Below are positions 24,529 to 32,503 of a stretch of DNA of 50,650 nucleotides, piece by piece. The notes under the pieces are model-generated. The model worked only from the letters and a program-made list of their open reading frames with translations, ran no database searches and was not told the origin of the DNA. Positions within the stretch are counted from its first letter, which is position 1; every line of letters begins with the position of its first letter. The stretch lies in assembly GCA_048201975.1 (NCBI GenBank), contig DBFBGQ010000078.1, positions 1 to 50,650 on the forward strand, in the 5' to 3' direction. The translations under genes were made by a program, and so were the position numbers. This DNA comes from Egerieenecus sp048201975 (GTDB lineage: Bacteria; Bacillota; Clostridia; Christensenellales; Aristaeellaceae).

Positions 24529-26090
24529 GCCTTTTCCTCCTTCCGCCCGCCGGTCATGTAGTAGCTGATCTCGCTCTTTTCAATGTCCCCCGCCTGGAAC
24601 TCTCCGGTGATCCTGCCCTCATAGATGGTCAGCAGCCGGTCGGAGAGGCGGAGCAGCTCGTCCAGGTCGGCGCTGACCAGCAGGATGGCGCAGCCCTCGT
24701 TGCGCTTTTGCATAATCTGCTGGTGGATGAAGTCCATGGCGCCGATATCCACCCCCCGGGTGGGCTGGGAAATGATGAGCACCGGCGTATCGAAGGAGAA
24801 CTCCCGGGCCACCACCACCTTCTGCATGTTGCCGCCGGAGAGGGAGCCCACCGCCGTGTCCACCCCTGCGCCGCGGATGTCGAACCGCCGGAAAATCTCC
24901 TGGGCGTAGTCCCGCACCGCCTTGCGCTTCATGTGGATTTTGCCCACGGAGAAGCGCTTTTCCCGCTCCTTGCCCACAATCAGGTTATCCGTTACGTCGG
25001 CGGGAGCGCACACGCCGGTGGCCAGCCGGTCCTCGGGCACGTGGGCCAGCCCCAGGGCGCGAATCTCCCCAGGGGTCTTCCCGGCGATGGATGCGCCCAT
25101 CACCCGCACATCCCCGCCCCGGAGGGGCCGCATGCCCGTAATGGCCTCGATCAGCTCGCTTTGCCCGTTGCCCTCGATGCCCGCGATGCCCAGAATCTCT
25201 CCCCGGCGCACCGTCAGGCTCACCCCGCGCACGGCGGGCAGGCCGCGGTTATCCAGCGCCTGCAGGTCCTGAACCTCCACCGCCGGGGAGCTTTCGCCGC
25301 TCTCCGCCCGCTCCAGGGCATCCAGCAGCACCTCCTTGCCCACCATCATGGCGGCCAGCATGCGCTCGTTCACGTCCTTGGTTTCGGCCACGCCCACCAG
25401 CTTGCCCTGGCGCATGACTCCCACCCGGTCGGAAATGGCCATCACCTCGTACAGCTTGTGGGTGATGATGATGATGGTCAGCTGCTTTTCCCGCACCATG
25501 CGGCGGATCACCGCGAAGAGCTCGTCGGTCTCCTGGGGAGTCAGCACCGCGGTGGGCTCGTCCAGGATCAGCACCTCGGCGCCCCGGCGCAGGGTTTTGA
25601 GAATCTCCACCCGCTGCTGCAGCCCCACGCTGATGTCCTCCACCCTGGCCCTGGGGTCCACCGTCAATCCGTACTCCCGCACCAGGGCCTCAGTATCCGC
25701 CACCGCCTTGGCGAAATCATAAAAAATCCCCAGCTTGCGGGGCTCGTTGCTCAGCACGATGTTTTGCGCCACGGTAAAGGAGGGCACCAGCATGAAGTGC
25801 TGATGAACCATGCCCACCCCCCGGGCAATGGCCTCGCTGGGATTGAAGCGGGTCACCTGCTGGCCCTTGACAAACACCTTGCCGCTGGTGGGCGTGTTCA
25901 GCCCGTAGAGGATGTTCATCAGCGTGGATTTTCCCGCGCCGTTCTCCCCCACCAGGGCGAAGACCTCCCCCTTGCGGATGTCCAGCGTCACGTCATGATT
26001 CGCCAGCACCCCGGGGAACTGCATGGACACGTGCTGAAAGGAAACGATGGTCTCGCCCTGTGCCAAATCAATCGCCTCGCTTTTGCTCAT
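24525..26090 (-). CDS. Nucleoside ABC transporter ATPase with two ABC domains (NupO/RbsA-like)
   Basis: A 521-residue cytoplasmic ATPase with two fused nucleotide-binding domains. Domain 1 has Walker A GENGAGKST, signature ISVGLQQR and Walker B VLILDEPTA. Domain 2 has a variant Walker A (GIEGNGQSE), a normal signature LSGGNMQK and VLIISQPTRGVD. The degenerate second P-loop is usual in RbsA/MglA/NupO proteins, which use one main catalytic site. It lies between the binding-protein gene and the two permeases and overlaps the next gene by four bases. Confidence 0.93.
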   Translation of the reverse strand: MSKSEAIDLAQGETIVSFQHVSMQFPGVLANHDVTLDIRKGEVFALVGENGAGKSTLMNILYGLNTPTSGKVFVKGQQVTRFNPSEAIARGVGMVHQHFMLVPSFTVAQNIVLSNEPRKLGIFYDFAKAVADTEALVREYGLTVDPRARVEDISVGLQQRVEILKTLRRGAEVLILDEPTAVLTPQETDELFAVIRRMVREKQLTIIIITHKLYEVMAISDRVGVMRQGKLVGVAETKDVNERMLAAMMVGKEVLLDALERAESGESSPAVEVQDLQALDNRGLPAVRGVSLTVRRGEILGIAGIEGNGQSELIEAITGMRPLRGGDVRVMGASIAGKTPGEIRALGLAHVPEDRLATGVCAPADVTDNLIVGKEREKRFSVGKIHMKRKAVRDYAQEIFRRFDIRGAGVDTAVGSLSGGNMQKVVVAREFSFDTPVLIISQPTRGVDIGAMDFIHQQIMQKRNEGCAILLVSADLDELLRLSDRLLTIYEGRITGEFQAGDIEKSEISYYMTGGRKEEKA

Positions 26091-26110
26091 TCAGGAAAAA
26101 CGGAAGGAAA

Positions 26111-26146
26111 GGGGAGGCGTCCCCGCCTGCGCGAAGCCGCCTCCCC
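26111..26146 (-). terminator. Intra-operon hairpin after the nucleoside-binding protein gene
   Basis: Nine-base arms GGGGAGGCG / CGCCTCCCC (26111-26119 and 26138-26146) lie between the binding-protein stop and the ATPase start. The minus strand continues CTTTCCTTCCG. It is a probable attenuator or mRNA-stabilising hairpin that favours binding-protein expression. Confidence 0.65.
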
Positions 26147-26167
26147 CCTTGGGTGTGTGTTGGTTTG

Positions 26168-27157
26168 TCACTCCAGCGTGGTGGGGACTTCGATCTCGCC
26201 GTTGATGATCTTTTCCTTCAGCGCCTCCACCTCGGCCTTCAGCTCGTCGGAAACCTGCTGGGGCATGGTGTCGTCGCCGTATACCACGTCGATGTAGCCG
26301 GTGGCCATGTCCGCCTCCCAGACCTCGCCGCCCTTGAAGTTGTTCTCCAGGTCCACCATGGTGTCATAGATGGACTGGCCCACCTTCTTCACCATGGAGC
26401 AGATGATCACGTCGGGGTTGATGTACTTCTGGTCGCCGTCCACACCGATGGCATAGTTGCCGGTTTCCGCCGCGGCCTCAAACACGCCCTCGCCGGTTTT
26501 GCCGGCCACCTGGAACACGATATCGCAGCCCATGCCGTACAGCGCCAGGGCGCACTCCTTGCCGTTGGCGGGATCCTCATAGCCGTTGGCATACTGGATC
26601 TCCACCTGGCAGTCCGGGTCGGCATAGGTGGCGCCCGCCTCGTAGCCCACGATGAAGTCGTTGATGGTGTCGCTGTCCTCGCCGCCGACCACGCCGATCT
26701 TGCCGGTCTTGGTCAGCTTGGCGGCGATGTAACCCACCAGGAAGGAGCCCTCGTTCTGAGCATAAAGCACGGACATGCCGTTTTCATAGGAACCGTCGAT
26801 CTGGTTGTCAATAAACAGGAACTGCTTGTCCGGGAAGGCTTCAATGACCCCCGGCAGGCTGTCCCAGAACTGCCAGCCCACCGCCGCGACCACGTCGCAG
26901 ACCTCCGCCGCGTCGATCAGGCTGCTCTCGTACAGGGAAGCGTCTTCCTTGCACTCGATCACCTTGATCTCCGTGCCGTAGTCCGCCTTCAGCTGTTCGA
27001 TGCCCTCGTTGGCTGAATCATAGAAGGAACGGTCGCCCAGGCCGCCCGCCACCACGATGCAGATGGACGGAGTCGCCGTCTCCTCGGCCATAGCGGGGAC
27101 TGCCAGCATAGAAACGCACAGCGCCAGGGTCAGTATCGCCGCCAGCATTTTTTTCAT
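26168..27157 (-). CDS. BMP-family (PnrA-like) nucleoside-binding protein
   Basis: A 329-residue extracytoplasmic binding protein of the basic membrane protein family. After a signal peptide ending AVPAMA/EE it reads CIVVAGGLGDRSFYDSANEG, then DVVAAVGWQFWDS, GKIGVVGGEDSDTINDF and AIGVDGDQKYINPD, the usual ligand-pocket segments. There is an AxA signal-peptidase-I type site and no lipobox cysteine. The start at 27157 is preceded by AGGAGGG; an in-frame start 26 codons upstream overlaps the promoter and is rejected. It is the first gene of the operon that continues with the ATPase and two permeases. Confidence 0.92.
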   Translation of the reverse strand: MKKMLAAILTLALCVSMLAVPAMAEETATPSICIVVAGGLGDRSFYDSANEGIEQLKADYGTEIKVIECKEDASLYESSLIDAAEVCDVVAAVGWQFWDSLPGVIEAFPDKQFLFIDNQIDGSYENGMSVLYAQNEGSFLVGYIAAKLTKTGKIGVVGGEDSDTINDFIVGYEAGATYADPDCQVEIQYANGYEDPANGKECALALYGMGCDIVFQVAGKTGEGVFEAAAETGNYAIGVDGDQKYINPDVIICSMVKKVGQSIYDTMVDLENNFKGGEVWEADMATGYIDVVYGDDTMPQQVSDELKAEVEALKEKIINGEIEVPTTLE

Positions 27158-27205
27158 CGGATATACCCTCCTGTTTGAATTCCCGCCCCTGCGAAAAAGA
27201 GCGGT

Positions 27206-27235
27206 ATTATTACTTACAATTTGTTTTTCATGCAA
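27206..27235 (-). promoter_or_regulatory. Probable promoter of the nucleoside transporter operon
   Basis: TTGCAT (27235-27230), an 18-base spacer and AATAAT (27211-27206) on the minus strand, about 50 bases before the binding-protein start. I see no purine-riboswitch signature in the leader. Confidence 0.5.
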
Positions 27236-27324
27236 GGGAATCCTGCTTCCGGGTCGAAGAAAAGTATGGAAAATTTTCGTCTCGCCGCCGGGGCGCGCCT
27301 CCGGCGCAGAAGGAGGATGCGCTT

Positions 27325-27930
27325 ATGCGCCTTTTATTTGTCAACGCCTGCATCCGCGGACCGGAATTATCCCGCACCCACGCCCTGTGCCGCGCCTTTC
27401 TGGAGGAGGCGCGCAAAGCCACCCCCGCCCTGGAGATCCTGGAGCACGACCTGACCCGCATGGGCCTTCGCCCCGTGGACGCCTCCACGCTGGTGCGCAA
27501 GGAGGCGCTGGCCGACGCCCGCTGCTGGCAGGACCCGCTGCTGCGCCCCGGCTATGATTTCGCCCATGCGGACGCGGTGCTTATCGGCGCGCCGTACTGG
27601 GATCTATCCTTTCCCGCGGCGCTGAAAATCTGGGTGGAAAACGTCTACGTGCGCAACCTGACCTTCCGCTACACCCCCGCGGGGGAGCCCGTGGGCCTGG
27701 CGCGGGGCAGGCTGGCGGTTTACGTTTCCACCGCCGGCAGCCCCGTGGGGGAAAACGACTGGGGCGCGGGCTACATGCGGGCCGTGCTCGCCACCCTGGG
27801 CATTCCGGTCTTCCGCTCCATCCGCGCCGAGGGGATCGACATTCAGGGCTGGGACCAGCAGGGCATTCTCCGCCGGGCGGAGGAGGAAGCCCGCGAGGCC
27901 GGGCGAGCCGCCGGCAAGGCCCTGCTTTGA
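27325..27930 (+). CDS. Flavodoxin-fold NAD(P)H oxidoreductase (azoreductase / quinone reductase-like)
   Basis: A 201-residue cytoplasmic protein of the NAD(P)H dehydrogenase (quinone) / FMN-dependent azoreductase group. The N-terminus MRLLFVNACIRGPELSRTH matches the flavin phosphate-binding start (CxR-x-SRT). ADAVLIGAPYWDLSFPAALK is the strongly conserved segment around the active site. It should use FMN to reduce quinones or azo compounds. The start at 27325 follows AGGAGGATG; the longer frame upstream overlaps the divergent promoter. It stands 37 bases before the EamA gene and may share its transcript. Confidence 0.85.
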   Translation: MRLLFVNACIRGPELSRTHALCRAFLEEARKATPALEILEHDLTRMGLRPVDASTLVRKEALADARCWQDPLLRPGYDFAHADAVLIGAPYWDLSFPAALKIWVENVYVRNLTFRYTPAGEPVGLARGRLAVYVSTAGSPVGENDWGAGYMRAVLATLGIPVFRSIRAEGIDIQGWDQQGILRRAEEEAREAGRAAGKALL

Positions 27931-27967
27931 GCCGCCGAATCTGGGCGGAGAAAGGGACGGAACGTCC

Positions 27968-28843
27968 ATGCGCAAAACCTACGGAACCATGGTGTTGATC
28001 AACGTGATGTGGGGCCTGTCCTTCATTTTCAGCAAACAGGGGCTGAACGCTGGCTTTCAGCCCATGGGGCTGGCCTTTGTGCGCTATGTGCTGGCTGCGG
28101 CGGCGCTGGCGCCCCTGGTGCTGTGGCGGGAGGGCTTCCCGCGCCTGCGCCGGGAGGACGCGCTGCCCATGTTTCTCTCCTCCCTGGCGGGGATCACCGT
28201 ATATTATTTCTGCGAATACAACGGCATCCAGCGGACCTCCACCGTCAGCGCGTCGCTGATCCTGGCGGCCATTCCCGTGCTGACCCTGGGCGCGGAGGCG
28301 CTGTTCACCCGCGCCCGGCTGCGGCCCACGCAGGCGCTGGGGGCCTTTCTGTCCCTGGCGGGGGTGGGGCTGATCACACTGTCCTCCTCCCAGGAGGGCA
28401 CGGACTCTCTGGCGGGGGTGCTGTTCATCTTCGGGGCCAGCCTGGTCTGGGTGGCCTACATTTTCCTCAGCCGCCGCCTGCGCCAGCGGTATTCCAGCCT
28501 GGCCATGAACGCCTGGCAAGCGGTGCTGGCGGCGCTGACGCTGCTCCCCGCGGCCCTGGGGGAAGGGTTTGATCCCGGCGCCGTGTCCTGGGATGGCTGG
28601 GCCAGCGCGGCGGTGCTGGCCCTGGTCTGCTCCGCCCTGTGCTATTACCTTTACGGCAACGCCCTCACGGCCCTCTCGCCTCTGGCCTCCGCCATTTTCA
28701 TCAACCTGATCCCCCTGACCACCATGGTCGCGGGGGTGATCTTCCTGGGCGAAACGCTGACCCTGGCCACCCTGGCCGGCGGCGCGCTGATCATCGGCAG
28801 CATTTTCCTGGTGAACCTGACCCCGCAAAGCCGGGAGGCGTAA
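27968..28843 (+). CDS. EamA/DMT-family drug or metabolite permease
   Basis: A 291-residue membrane protein with ten predicted helices arranged as two five-helix EamA repeats. It starts YGTMVLINVMWGLSFIFSKQG and has the conserved YYFCEYNGIQRTSTVSASLI and LCYYLYGNALTALSPLASAI segments. It probably exports a small metabolite or toxic compound; the substrate cannot be read. It follows the flavodoxin-fold gene closely and is ended by the strong hairpin at 28911-28953. Confidence 0.88.
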   Translation: MRKTYGTMVLINVMWGLSFIFSKQGLNAGFQPMGLAFVRYVLAAAALAPLVLWREGFPRLRREDALPMFLSSLAGITVYYFCEYNGIQRTSTVSASLILAAIPVLTLGAEALFTRARLRPTQALGAFLSLAGVGLITLSSSQEGTDSLAGVLFIFGASLVWVAYIFLSRRLRQRYSSLAMNAWQAVLAALTLLPAALGEGFDPGAVSWDGWASAAVLALVCSALCYYLYGNALTALSPLASAIFINLIPLTTMVAGVIFLGETLTLATLAGGALIIGSIFLVNLTPQSREA

Positions 28844-28910
28844 GTCCCTCCGGCCTGCATGCGGCCGGACATGCTCTCTTGCCGAGCGCTGTCCCGTTGC
28901 CAGTCCATTG

Positions 28911-28953
28911 AAAAGGGCGCGTTGCAGTTTTTTTGTCTGCAACGCGCCCTTTT
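28911..28953. terminator. Strong bidirectional terminator
   Basis: A perfect 17-bp stem (28911-28927 with 28937-28953) has AAAA / TTTT at its base and a nine-base T-rich loop. It separates the rightward EamA gene from the leftward holin cassette and can serve both. Confidence 0.85.
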
Positions 28954-28982
28954 CCGTCGGTGGGACCATCGGGCATCCCTTC

Positions 28983-29012
28983 GCGCCGGAGGTGCCACCG
29001 CTCCTCCGGCGC
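28983..29012. terminator. Second hairpin after the holin gene
   Basis: A perfect 10-bp stem (GCGCCGGAGG and its complement, 28983-28992 and 29003-29012) with a 10-base loop lies 24 bases past the holin stop on the minus strand. It has no T-run, so it may protect the mRNA end rather than terminate. Confidence 0.45.
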
Positions 29013-29035
29013 AGAGCTACAACGCGGACGAAAAT

Positions 29036-29233
29036 TTAGAAGTTCGCCCCGTCGGTGGGGTTGTTCAGCACGCCAAAGGCCGTCAGCGTGGCCAGCAGCG
29101 CGGTGGTCAGCGTCTGCCATACCTCCGAGGTGATCCCCAGCCGCTCATAGATGCCGAAGCTCGCCAGGCACAGCCCCACCAGGGACAGCAGCGACGCCCA
29201 GGCCGCCTTGCTGCGAAAGCGCGATTGCTGCAT
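29036..29233 (-). CDS. Small phage-type holin
   Basis: A 65-residue protein with a basic N-terminus (MQQSRFRSKAAW), two hydrophobic stretches and the ending LTAFGVLNNPTDGANF. This resembles the phi-LC3-like Gram-positive holins, which end in a GIxxDPTT-type motif. Such proteins form membrane holes that let a peptidoglycan hydrolase reach the wall. It is the last of three leftward genes with a lysin and a coiled-coil membrane protein. GGAGG precedes the ATG. No phage head or tail genes are near. Confidence 0.75.
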   Translation of the reverse strand: MQQSRFRSKAAWASLLSLVGLCLASFGIYERLGITSEVWQTLTTALLATLTAFGVLNNPTDGANF

Positions 29234-29254
29234 GCACCGTTCCTCCTTTCTCCC

Positions 29255-29515
29255 TCAGTTGACAAAGCGGTCCAGCCACCGCTGCGCCTGGGCCGCCGCT
29301 TCTTCCTGCCGGGCCAGGCGCTGGGCCAGCTCCGCCGTTTGAAGCGACAGGCGGCGCAGCTCCAGGCGGGTTTCCTCCGCCATTTCCCCCAGGTAGCCCA
29401 GGCGGGACCGGAGCTCCGCCATGTCCGCCGCCCGCTGCCGCGCCGTGGCGCAATATCCCGCCAGCACCCCCAGGAGCGCGCACAGGGCGCTGACGGCGGC
29501 GGGAATCAGGCTCAC
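29255..29515 (-). CDS. Small membrane-anchored coiled-coil protein of the lysis cassette
   Basis: An 86-residue protein read from GTG at 29515, behind GGAGGGG and overlapping the lysin stop by four bases (GTGA). One N-terminal transmembrane helix (LIPAAVSALCALLGVLAGYC) is followed by a long charged helix with heptad-like Leu/Ala spacing (about 30-80). Size and position between a lysin and a holin recall accessory lysis proteins such as XhlA, but the helix order is reversed and I recognise no family. The frame extends further upstream only as a shadow of the lysin gene. Confidence 0.65.
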   Translation of the reverse strand: MSLIPAAVSALCALLGVLAGYCATARQRAADMAELRSRLGYLGEMAEETRLELRRLSLQTAELAQRLARQEEAAAQAQRWLDRFVN

Positions 29516-30234
29516 GATTTCCCCTCCAACGCCTGTTCCAGCGCCGCCCGCAGGCTCTCCGCCAGCGCCCTGGGAATTTTCACCGTGTCCGCTTCCGCAC
29601 CCATGCCGGGGCTCAGGAATTCGGCCATCACATAGCCGGTCCTGCCCTGCCACACGGTGCGCACCCACGCCTCATCCACCGCCTCCACCTCCAGCGCCGT
29701 TCCCTGGGGAATGCGGTCCAGCAGCGCCGCCCGGGTGCTGGGCTCAGCCCGGAAGTTCACCGTGCTGGCCTGTACCGTTCTCTGCTCCACGTTCTGTTCC
29801 TCCTCCGCGAAATCCTTCAGCCATCCCAGATGCGTCCATCCCCGCAGGCTGCTGTCCTCGCGCACGCAGGGCGGCGTGGCGTGGATTACCCGCAGGGGCG
29901 CGGCGGATACCACCAGCCCCACATGGTAGAAATCCTGGGGCAGTTCCGGGTCGTAATAGGCGCCCCCGGGGCGGTAGCTCTCCGGGGGCTGGCTGTCCCG
30001 CGCCTTGAAGGCCACCATGCCCCGCCCCGGCAGCACCTGCCCCGCCGGCCGCAGCCAGGCGCAGGCCGTCCGGGCCATGCGGTTGCTGCCGTGGTACAGG
30101 GACTTCCCCTGCCGTCGGTAGGCCCGCACAAAGGCTCCGGAGCAGTCGATGCCGTTTTCATCGTTGCTGCCGGGGCTCGCGTAGGGCCAGCCCAGCATGG
30201 CCTCAAAATCCGCGATCAGCTGATCCATGTCCAT
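29512..30234 (-). CDS. NlpC/P60-type peptidoglycan hydrolase with SH3 domain
   Basis: A 240-residue predicted cell-wall hydrolase. The N-terminal NlpC/P60-like domain carries Cys31 in NGIDCSGAF, His104 in YHVGLVV and a possible third residue, His118. A bacterial SH3 domain follows (about 153-208: VNFRAEPSTRAALLDRIPQG). There is no signal peptide, as for phage endolysins that need a holin, and a holin is encoded two genes downstream. The start at 30234 follows GAAAGGAGGGG; the frame open to 30378 has no ribosome site. Confidence 0.82.
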   Translation of the reverse strand: MDMDQLIADFEAMLGWPYASPGSNDENGIDCSGAFVRAYRRQGKSLYHGSNRMARTACAWLRPAGQVLPGRGMVAFKARDSQPPESYRPGGAYYDPELPQDFYHVGLVVSAAPLRVIHATPPCVREDSSLRGWTHLGWLKDFAEEEQNVEQRTVQASTVNFRAEPSTRAALLDRIPQGTALEVEAVDEAWVRTVWQGRTGYVMAEFLSPGMGAEADTVKIPRALAESLRAALEQALEGKS

Positions 30235-30376
30235 GGCGTTTCCCCTCCTTTCCGTAGCACCAGCGTAAGGCCGCAAACGCGCTCGCGCTCCCCAAAAGGA
30301 GTTTTTTTCCCGCACAGGCATGGGATTCCATGGGAACGGCATAGGCTCCCTTGACAGACAAGGGAGGTGACCCGCC

Positions 30377-31261
30377 ATGGAAGCCGCCGTCGCGCGACGC
30401 TACGTACTCTTACGCCCCGCAGCGGGAAATCATGCCGGCTACGCCCGGCTGGAGGTCCGCCACGGCCGGGGCGCCGTGTCCCTGCGCGTATCCCTCCCCG
30501 GCCGGGAAGCGGGCGTCCGCGCCCTGCTGCTGGCCGGGGATGCGGAAACCGGCTCAGTGCTGGACCTGGGCGCCACAACCCTGGACAAAGCGGGCCGCGG
30601 GCAGCTTTTCCGCCACAACCTGCCCTTGCCCGGAGGTTTCGCCCCCTATCATACCCTGGCGGTGGCCGCCGACTGGCCCCAGCCCGCCCTGCTTCTCCAC
30701 GGCCCCCTGGGCGCGGTCTCCCCGCCCCGCTGGCAGCTGGAGGACGCCGTGACCCGCTACCTGGCCGTGCCGGTGGAGCGCCCCCCGGCGGCGCCCATGC
30801 CGCTCCCGTGCTCCCCGGCGGCGCAGCCGGAGCCCCGGCCACAGCCGCCTGCCACGTGCTGGACGCCTCCGCCGGCGCCCGCGGTCCGCCCGCGCCTCAC
30901 CCTGGGCGCGCTGCCCCGGCTGCGCTGGCCCCAGGGCCTGGCGGAGCTTGCCGGCTGGTTTGCCACCCTGCCGCCCGCCGCGCCCTTCGAGGCCCCCGGC
31001 TGGCGCTTTGTGGAGGTCCCCCTGGGGCCGGGCGCGCCCGCCGCCGCCTGCGCCGTGGGCATGCTTGCCTCGGGCGAGCGCCTGCTCCGCGTGGCCTACG
31101 CCCTGCCGGGGCAACCCTCCGCGCTCCCCCCGGGCGGGCTGAAGGATTACTGCTGGATGCAGGGCCGCCACGGACAGGGATACTGGGTGCGTTTTCAGAA
31201 CCTGCGCCCGGACTATGCAGCGCTTCCCCCGGAGCAGGACGTCTACGCCCCTCCTCCATGA
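30377..31261 (+). CDS. Uncharacterised GC-rich two-domain protein with proline linker
   Basis: A 294-residue protein behind a strong GGAGGTGA site. The N-terminal part (about 1-130) looks like a beta-sandwich (YARLEVRHGRGAVSLRVSLP and ALLLAGDAETGSVLDLGATT). It is joined by a Pro-rich linker (about 130-170) to a C-terminal domain (about 180-290) with WFATLPPAAPFEAPGWRFVE and GRHGQGYWVRFQNL. I recall similar unannotated Clostridia proteins with the GxGYWV-type ending, but no function. No signal peptide or membrane helix is seen. Several other frames are also open here because GC is very high. I chose this one for its ribosome site and protein-like segments. Confidence 0.6.
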   Translation: MEAAVARRYVLLRPAAGNHAGYARLEVRHGRGAVSLRVSLPGREAGVRALLLAGDAETGSVLDLGATTLDKAGRGQLFRHNLPLPGGFAPYHTLAVAADWPQPALLLHGPLGAVSPPRWQLEDAVTRYLAVPVERPPAAPMPLPCSPAAQPEPRPQPPATCWTPPPAPAVRPRLTLGALPRLRWPQGLAELAGWFATLPPAAPFEAPGWRFVEVPLGPGAPAAACAVGMLASGERLLRVAYALPGQPSALPPGGLKDYCWMQGRHGQGYWVRFQNLRPDYAALPPEQDVYAPPP

Positions 31262-31741
31262 CGCATCCGGTGCGCACGCCGCCCATTTTTCGCAATGCCA
31301 GCGGTTCGCTTCGTCGCAAAATTTGCATAATTATTGCCATATTATGCATTCCTGCGTCGCAGCGCAGAAAAAATACCAGGTTTTTGCGCCAGATTTCGCG
31401 TTTTTTCCCAGTTTTCCACAAAAGGCGGCACTGTGAAATCCATTTGTGGAAAACCTGTGCGGATTGTGGATAAATTTCGAAACCTTTACGAAACTTTTGC
31501 TTTTTCAAGGGTTTTCCGCGCCTCACCCTGTGCAAAACCCTGTGGGAAATGTGGATTGTTCCCCTAGGTTTTCCACAGTACGCGAACGCAGGGGAATATT
31601 CCGCTTATGCATTCCGCGAAAAGCTCCCCAAAAAAGACAGGTTTCCCAGAAGCCCCGCCGCCTGCTTTGCCACGCGCATTCGCCGCGAAATATGCAGACT
31701 TGTGTATGTTTTGCAAAAAAAGAAAAGGACGGTGTTGCCTG
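31262..31741. other. Intergenic region with a DnaA-box cluster
   Basis: AT-richer than both flanks. Boxes with at most one mismatch to TTATCCACA lie at 31412-31420 (+), 31445-31453 (-), 31465-31473 (-, perfect) and 31569-31577 (+); weaker ones lie at 31541-31549 and 31550-31558. The first two form an inverted repeat GTTTTCCACAAA / TTTGTGGAAAAC. An AT-rich stretch at 31315-31350 lies to one side. The word TTATGCATTCC occurs on both sides (31342-31352 and 31605-31615). It may be a DnaA-titrating or regulatory site. An origin is less likely because no dnaA, dnaN or rpmH is present and the rRNA genes to the right point toward it. Confidence 0.65.
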
Positions 31742-32503
31742 ATGTCCGCGCCGGGATCTCTCCGCCTGTTGGAACGCCGGCTGCGCCTGCTGGCGCTGCT
31801 GACCGTTTTCTTTGGCCTGATTGTGACCGCAGGGCTTTGCCTGCGCCCCACGGAAACTGTAACCACCCTGGATCCTTTCGTGGAAAAGCCGCTGACAGGA
31901 ATGGTGATTCTGGTGGACCCCGGTCATGGCGGCTATGACGGCGGCGCCCGGGCCCAGGATAGCGGCCTGTGGGAGAAGGAAATCAACCTGGCCGTAGCCC
32001 TGCAAGTGGAGAAGGCGCTGACCGCTCGGGGGGCCTCCGTCACCCTGACCCGCCGGGAGGACGTGGCCCTGTGCGACGAATCCACCGCCTCCGGCTCCAA
32101 GAAGCGGCAGGACATGGAGCGCCGCGTGGCCCTGGGGGAGGAGATCGGGGCGGACATGGTGCTTTCCATCCATATGAATGAATACCGGGACCGCAATCAA
32201 TCCGGTCCTCAGGTGTTCTACCGCCAGGAAAGCGAAGAAAGCCGCCTGCTTGCGGGCTGCATGCAGGCGGCGTTGATCTCCGCGCTCTCCCCGCCCAAGG
32301 AGCGGGCGGCGCTGGCGGGAGACTATTTCATACTGCGGCTTCCGGTTCCCTCCGTGCTCATCGAGTGCGGGTTCATCTCCAACAGCGCGGAGGAAAAGCT
32401 GCTGCTGGACGCGGCCTATCAGGCCCGGCTGGGAGAGGCCGTGGCCCAGGGCGTCATGGATTATCTGTCCCTGGAAGCCCGACGGAGCGCAAACCCCGGC
32501 TAA
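31742..32503 (+). CDS. cwlD: N-acetylmuramoyl-L-alanine amidase, CwlD-like
   Basis: A 253-residue zinc amidase of the Amidase_3 family. One N-terminal transmembrane helix (about 15-34) anchors or exports it. The zinc ligands are visible: His62 in DPGHGGYDGG, Glu78 in WEKEINL and His144 in LSIHMNE; the catalytic Glu is in VLIECGFISN. Length and single helix match CwlD, which trims peptide from muramic acid for the spore cortex; a vegetative wall-remodelling role is also possible. The start at 31742 is the ATG after AAGGACGG; a longer frame runs into the DnaA-box region. Its 3' end overlaps that of the pseudouridine synthase gene by 50 bases. Confidence 0.87.
   Translation: MSAPGSLRLLERRLRLLALLTVFFGLIVTAGLCLRPTETVTTLDPFVEKPLTGMVILVDPGHGGYDGGARAQDSGLWEKEINLAVALQVEKALTARGASVTLTRREDVALCDESTASGSKKRQDMERRVALGEEIGADMVLSIHMNEYRDRNQSGPQVFYRQESEESRLLAGCMQAALISALSPPKERAALAGDYFILRLPVPSVLIECGFISNSAEEKLLLDAAYQARLGEAVAQGVMDYLSLEARRSANPG

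Noticed and set aside
27158..27324. Purine riboswitch before the nucleoside transporter
   Set aside because: The leader is short and lacks the conserved purine-riboswitch core; only a promoter-like pair is seen.
29036..30234. Prophage
   Set aside because: Only lysis-type genes are present; there are no integrase, capsid, portal, terminase or tail genes in the flanks.
31262..31741. Chromosome origin oriC at the DnaA-box cluster
   Set aside because: No dnaA, dnaN, rpmH or gyr genes are nearby, and the rRNA operon to the right would be transcribed against the fork. Kept only as a DnaA-box cluster.
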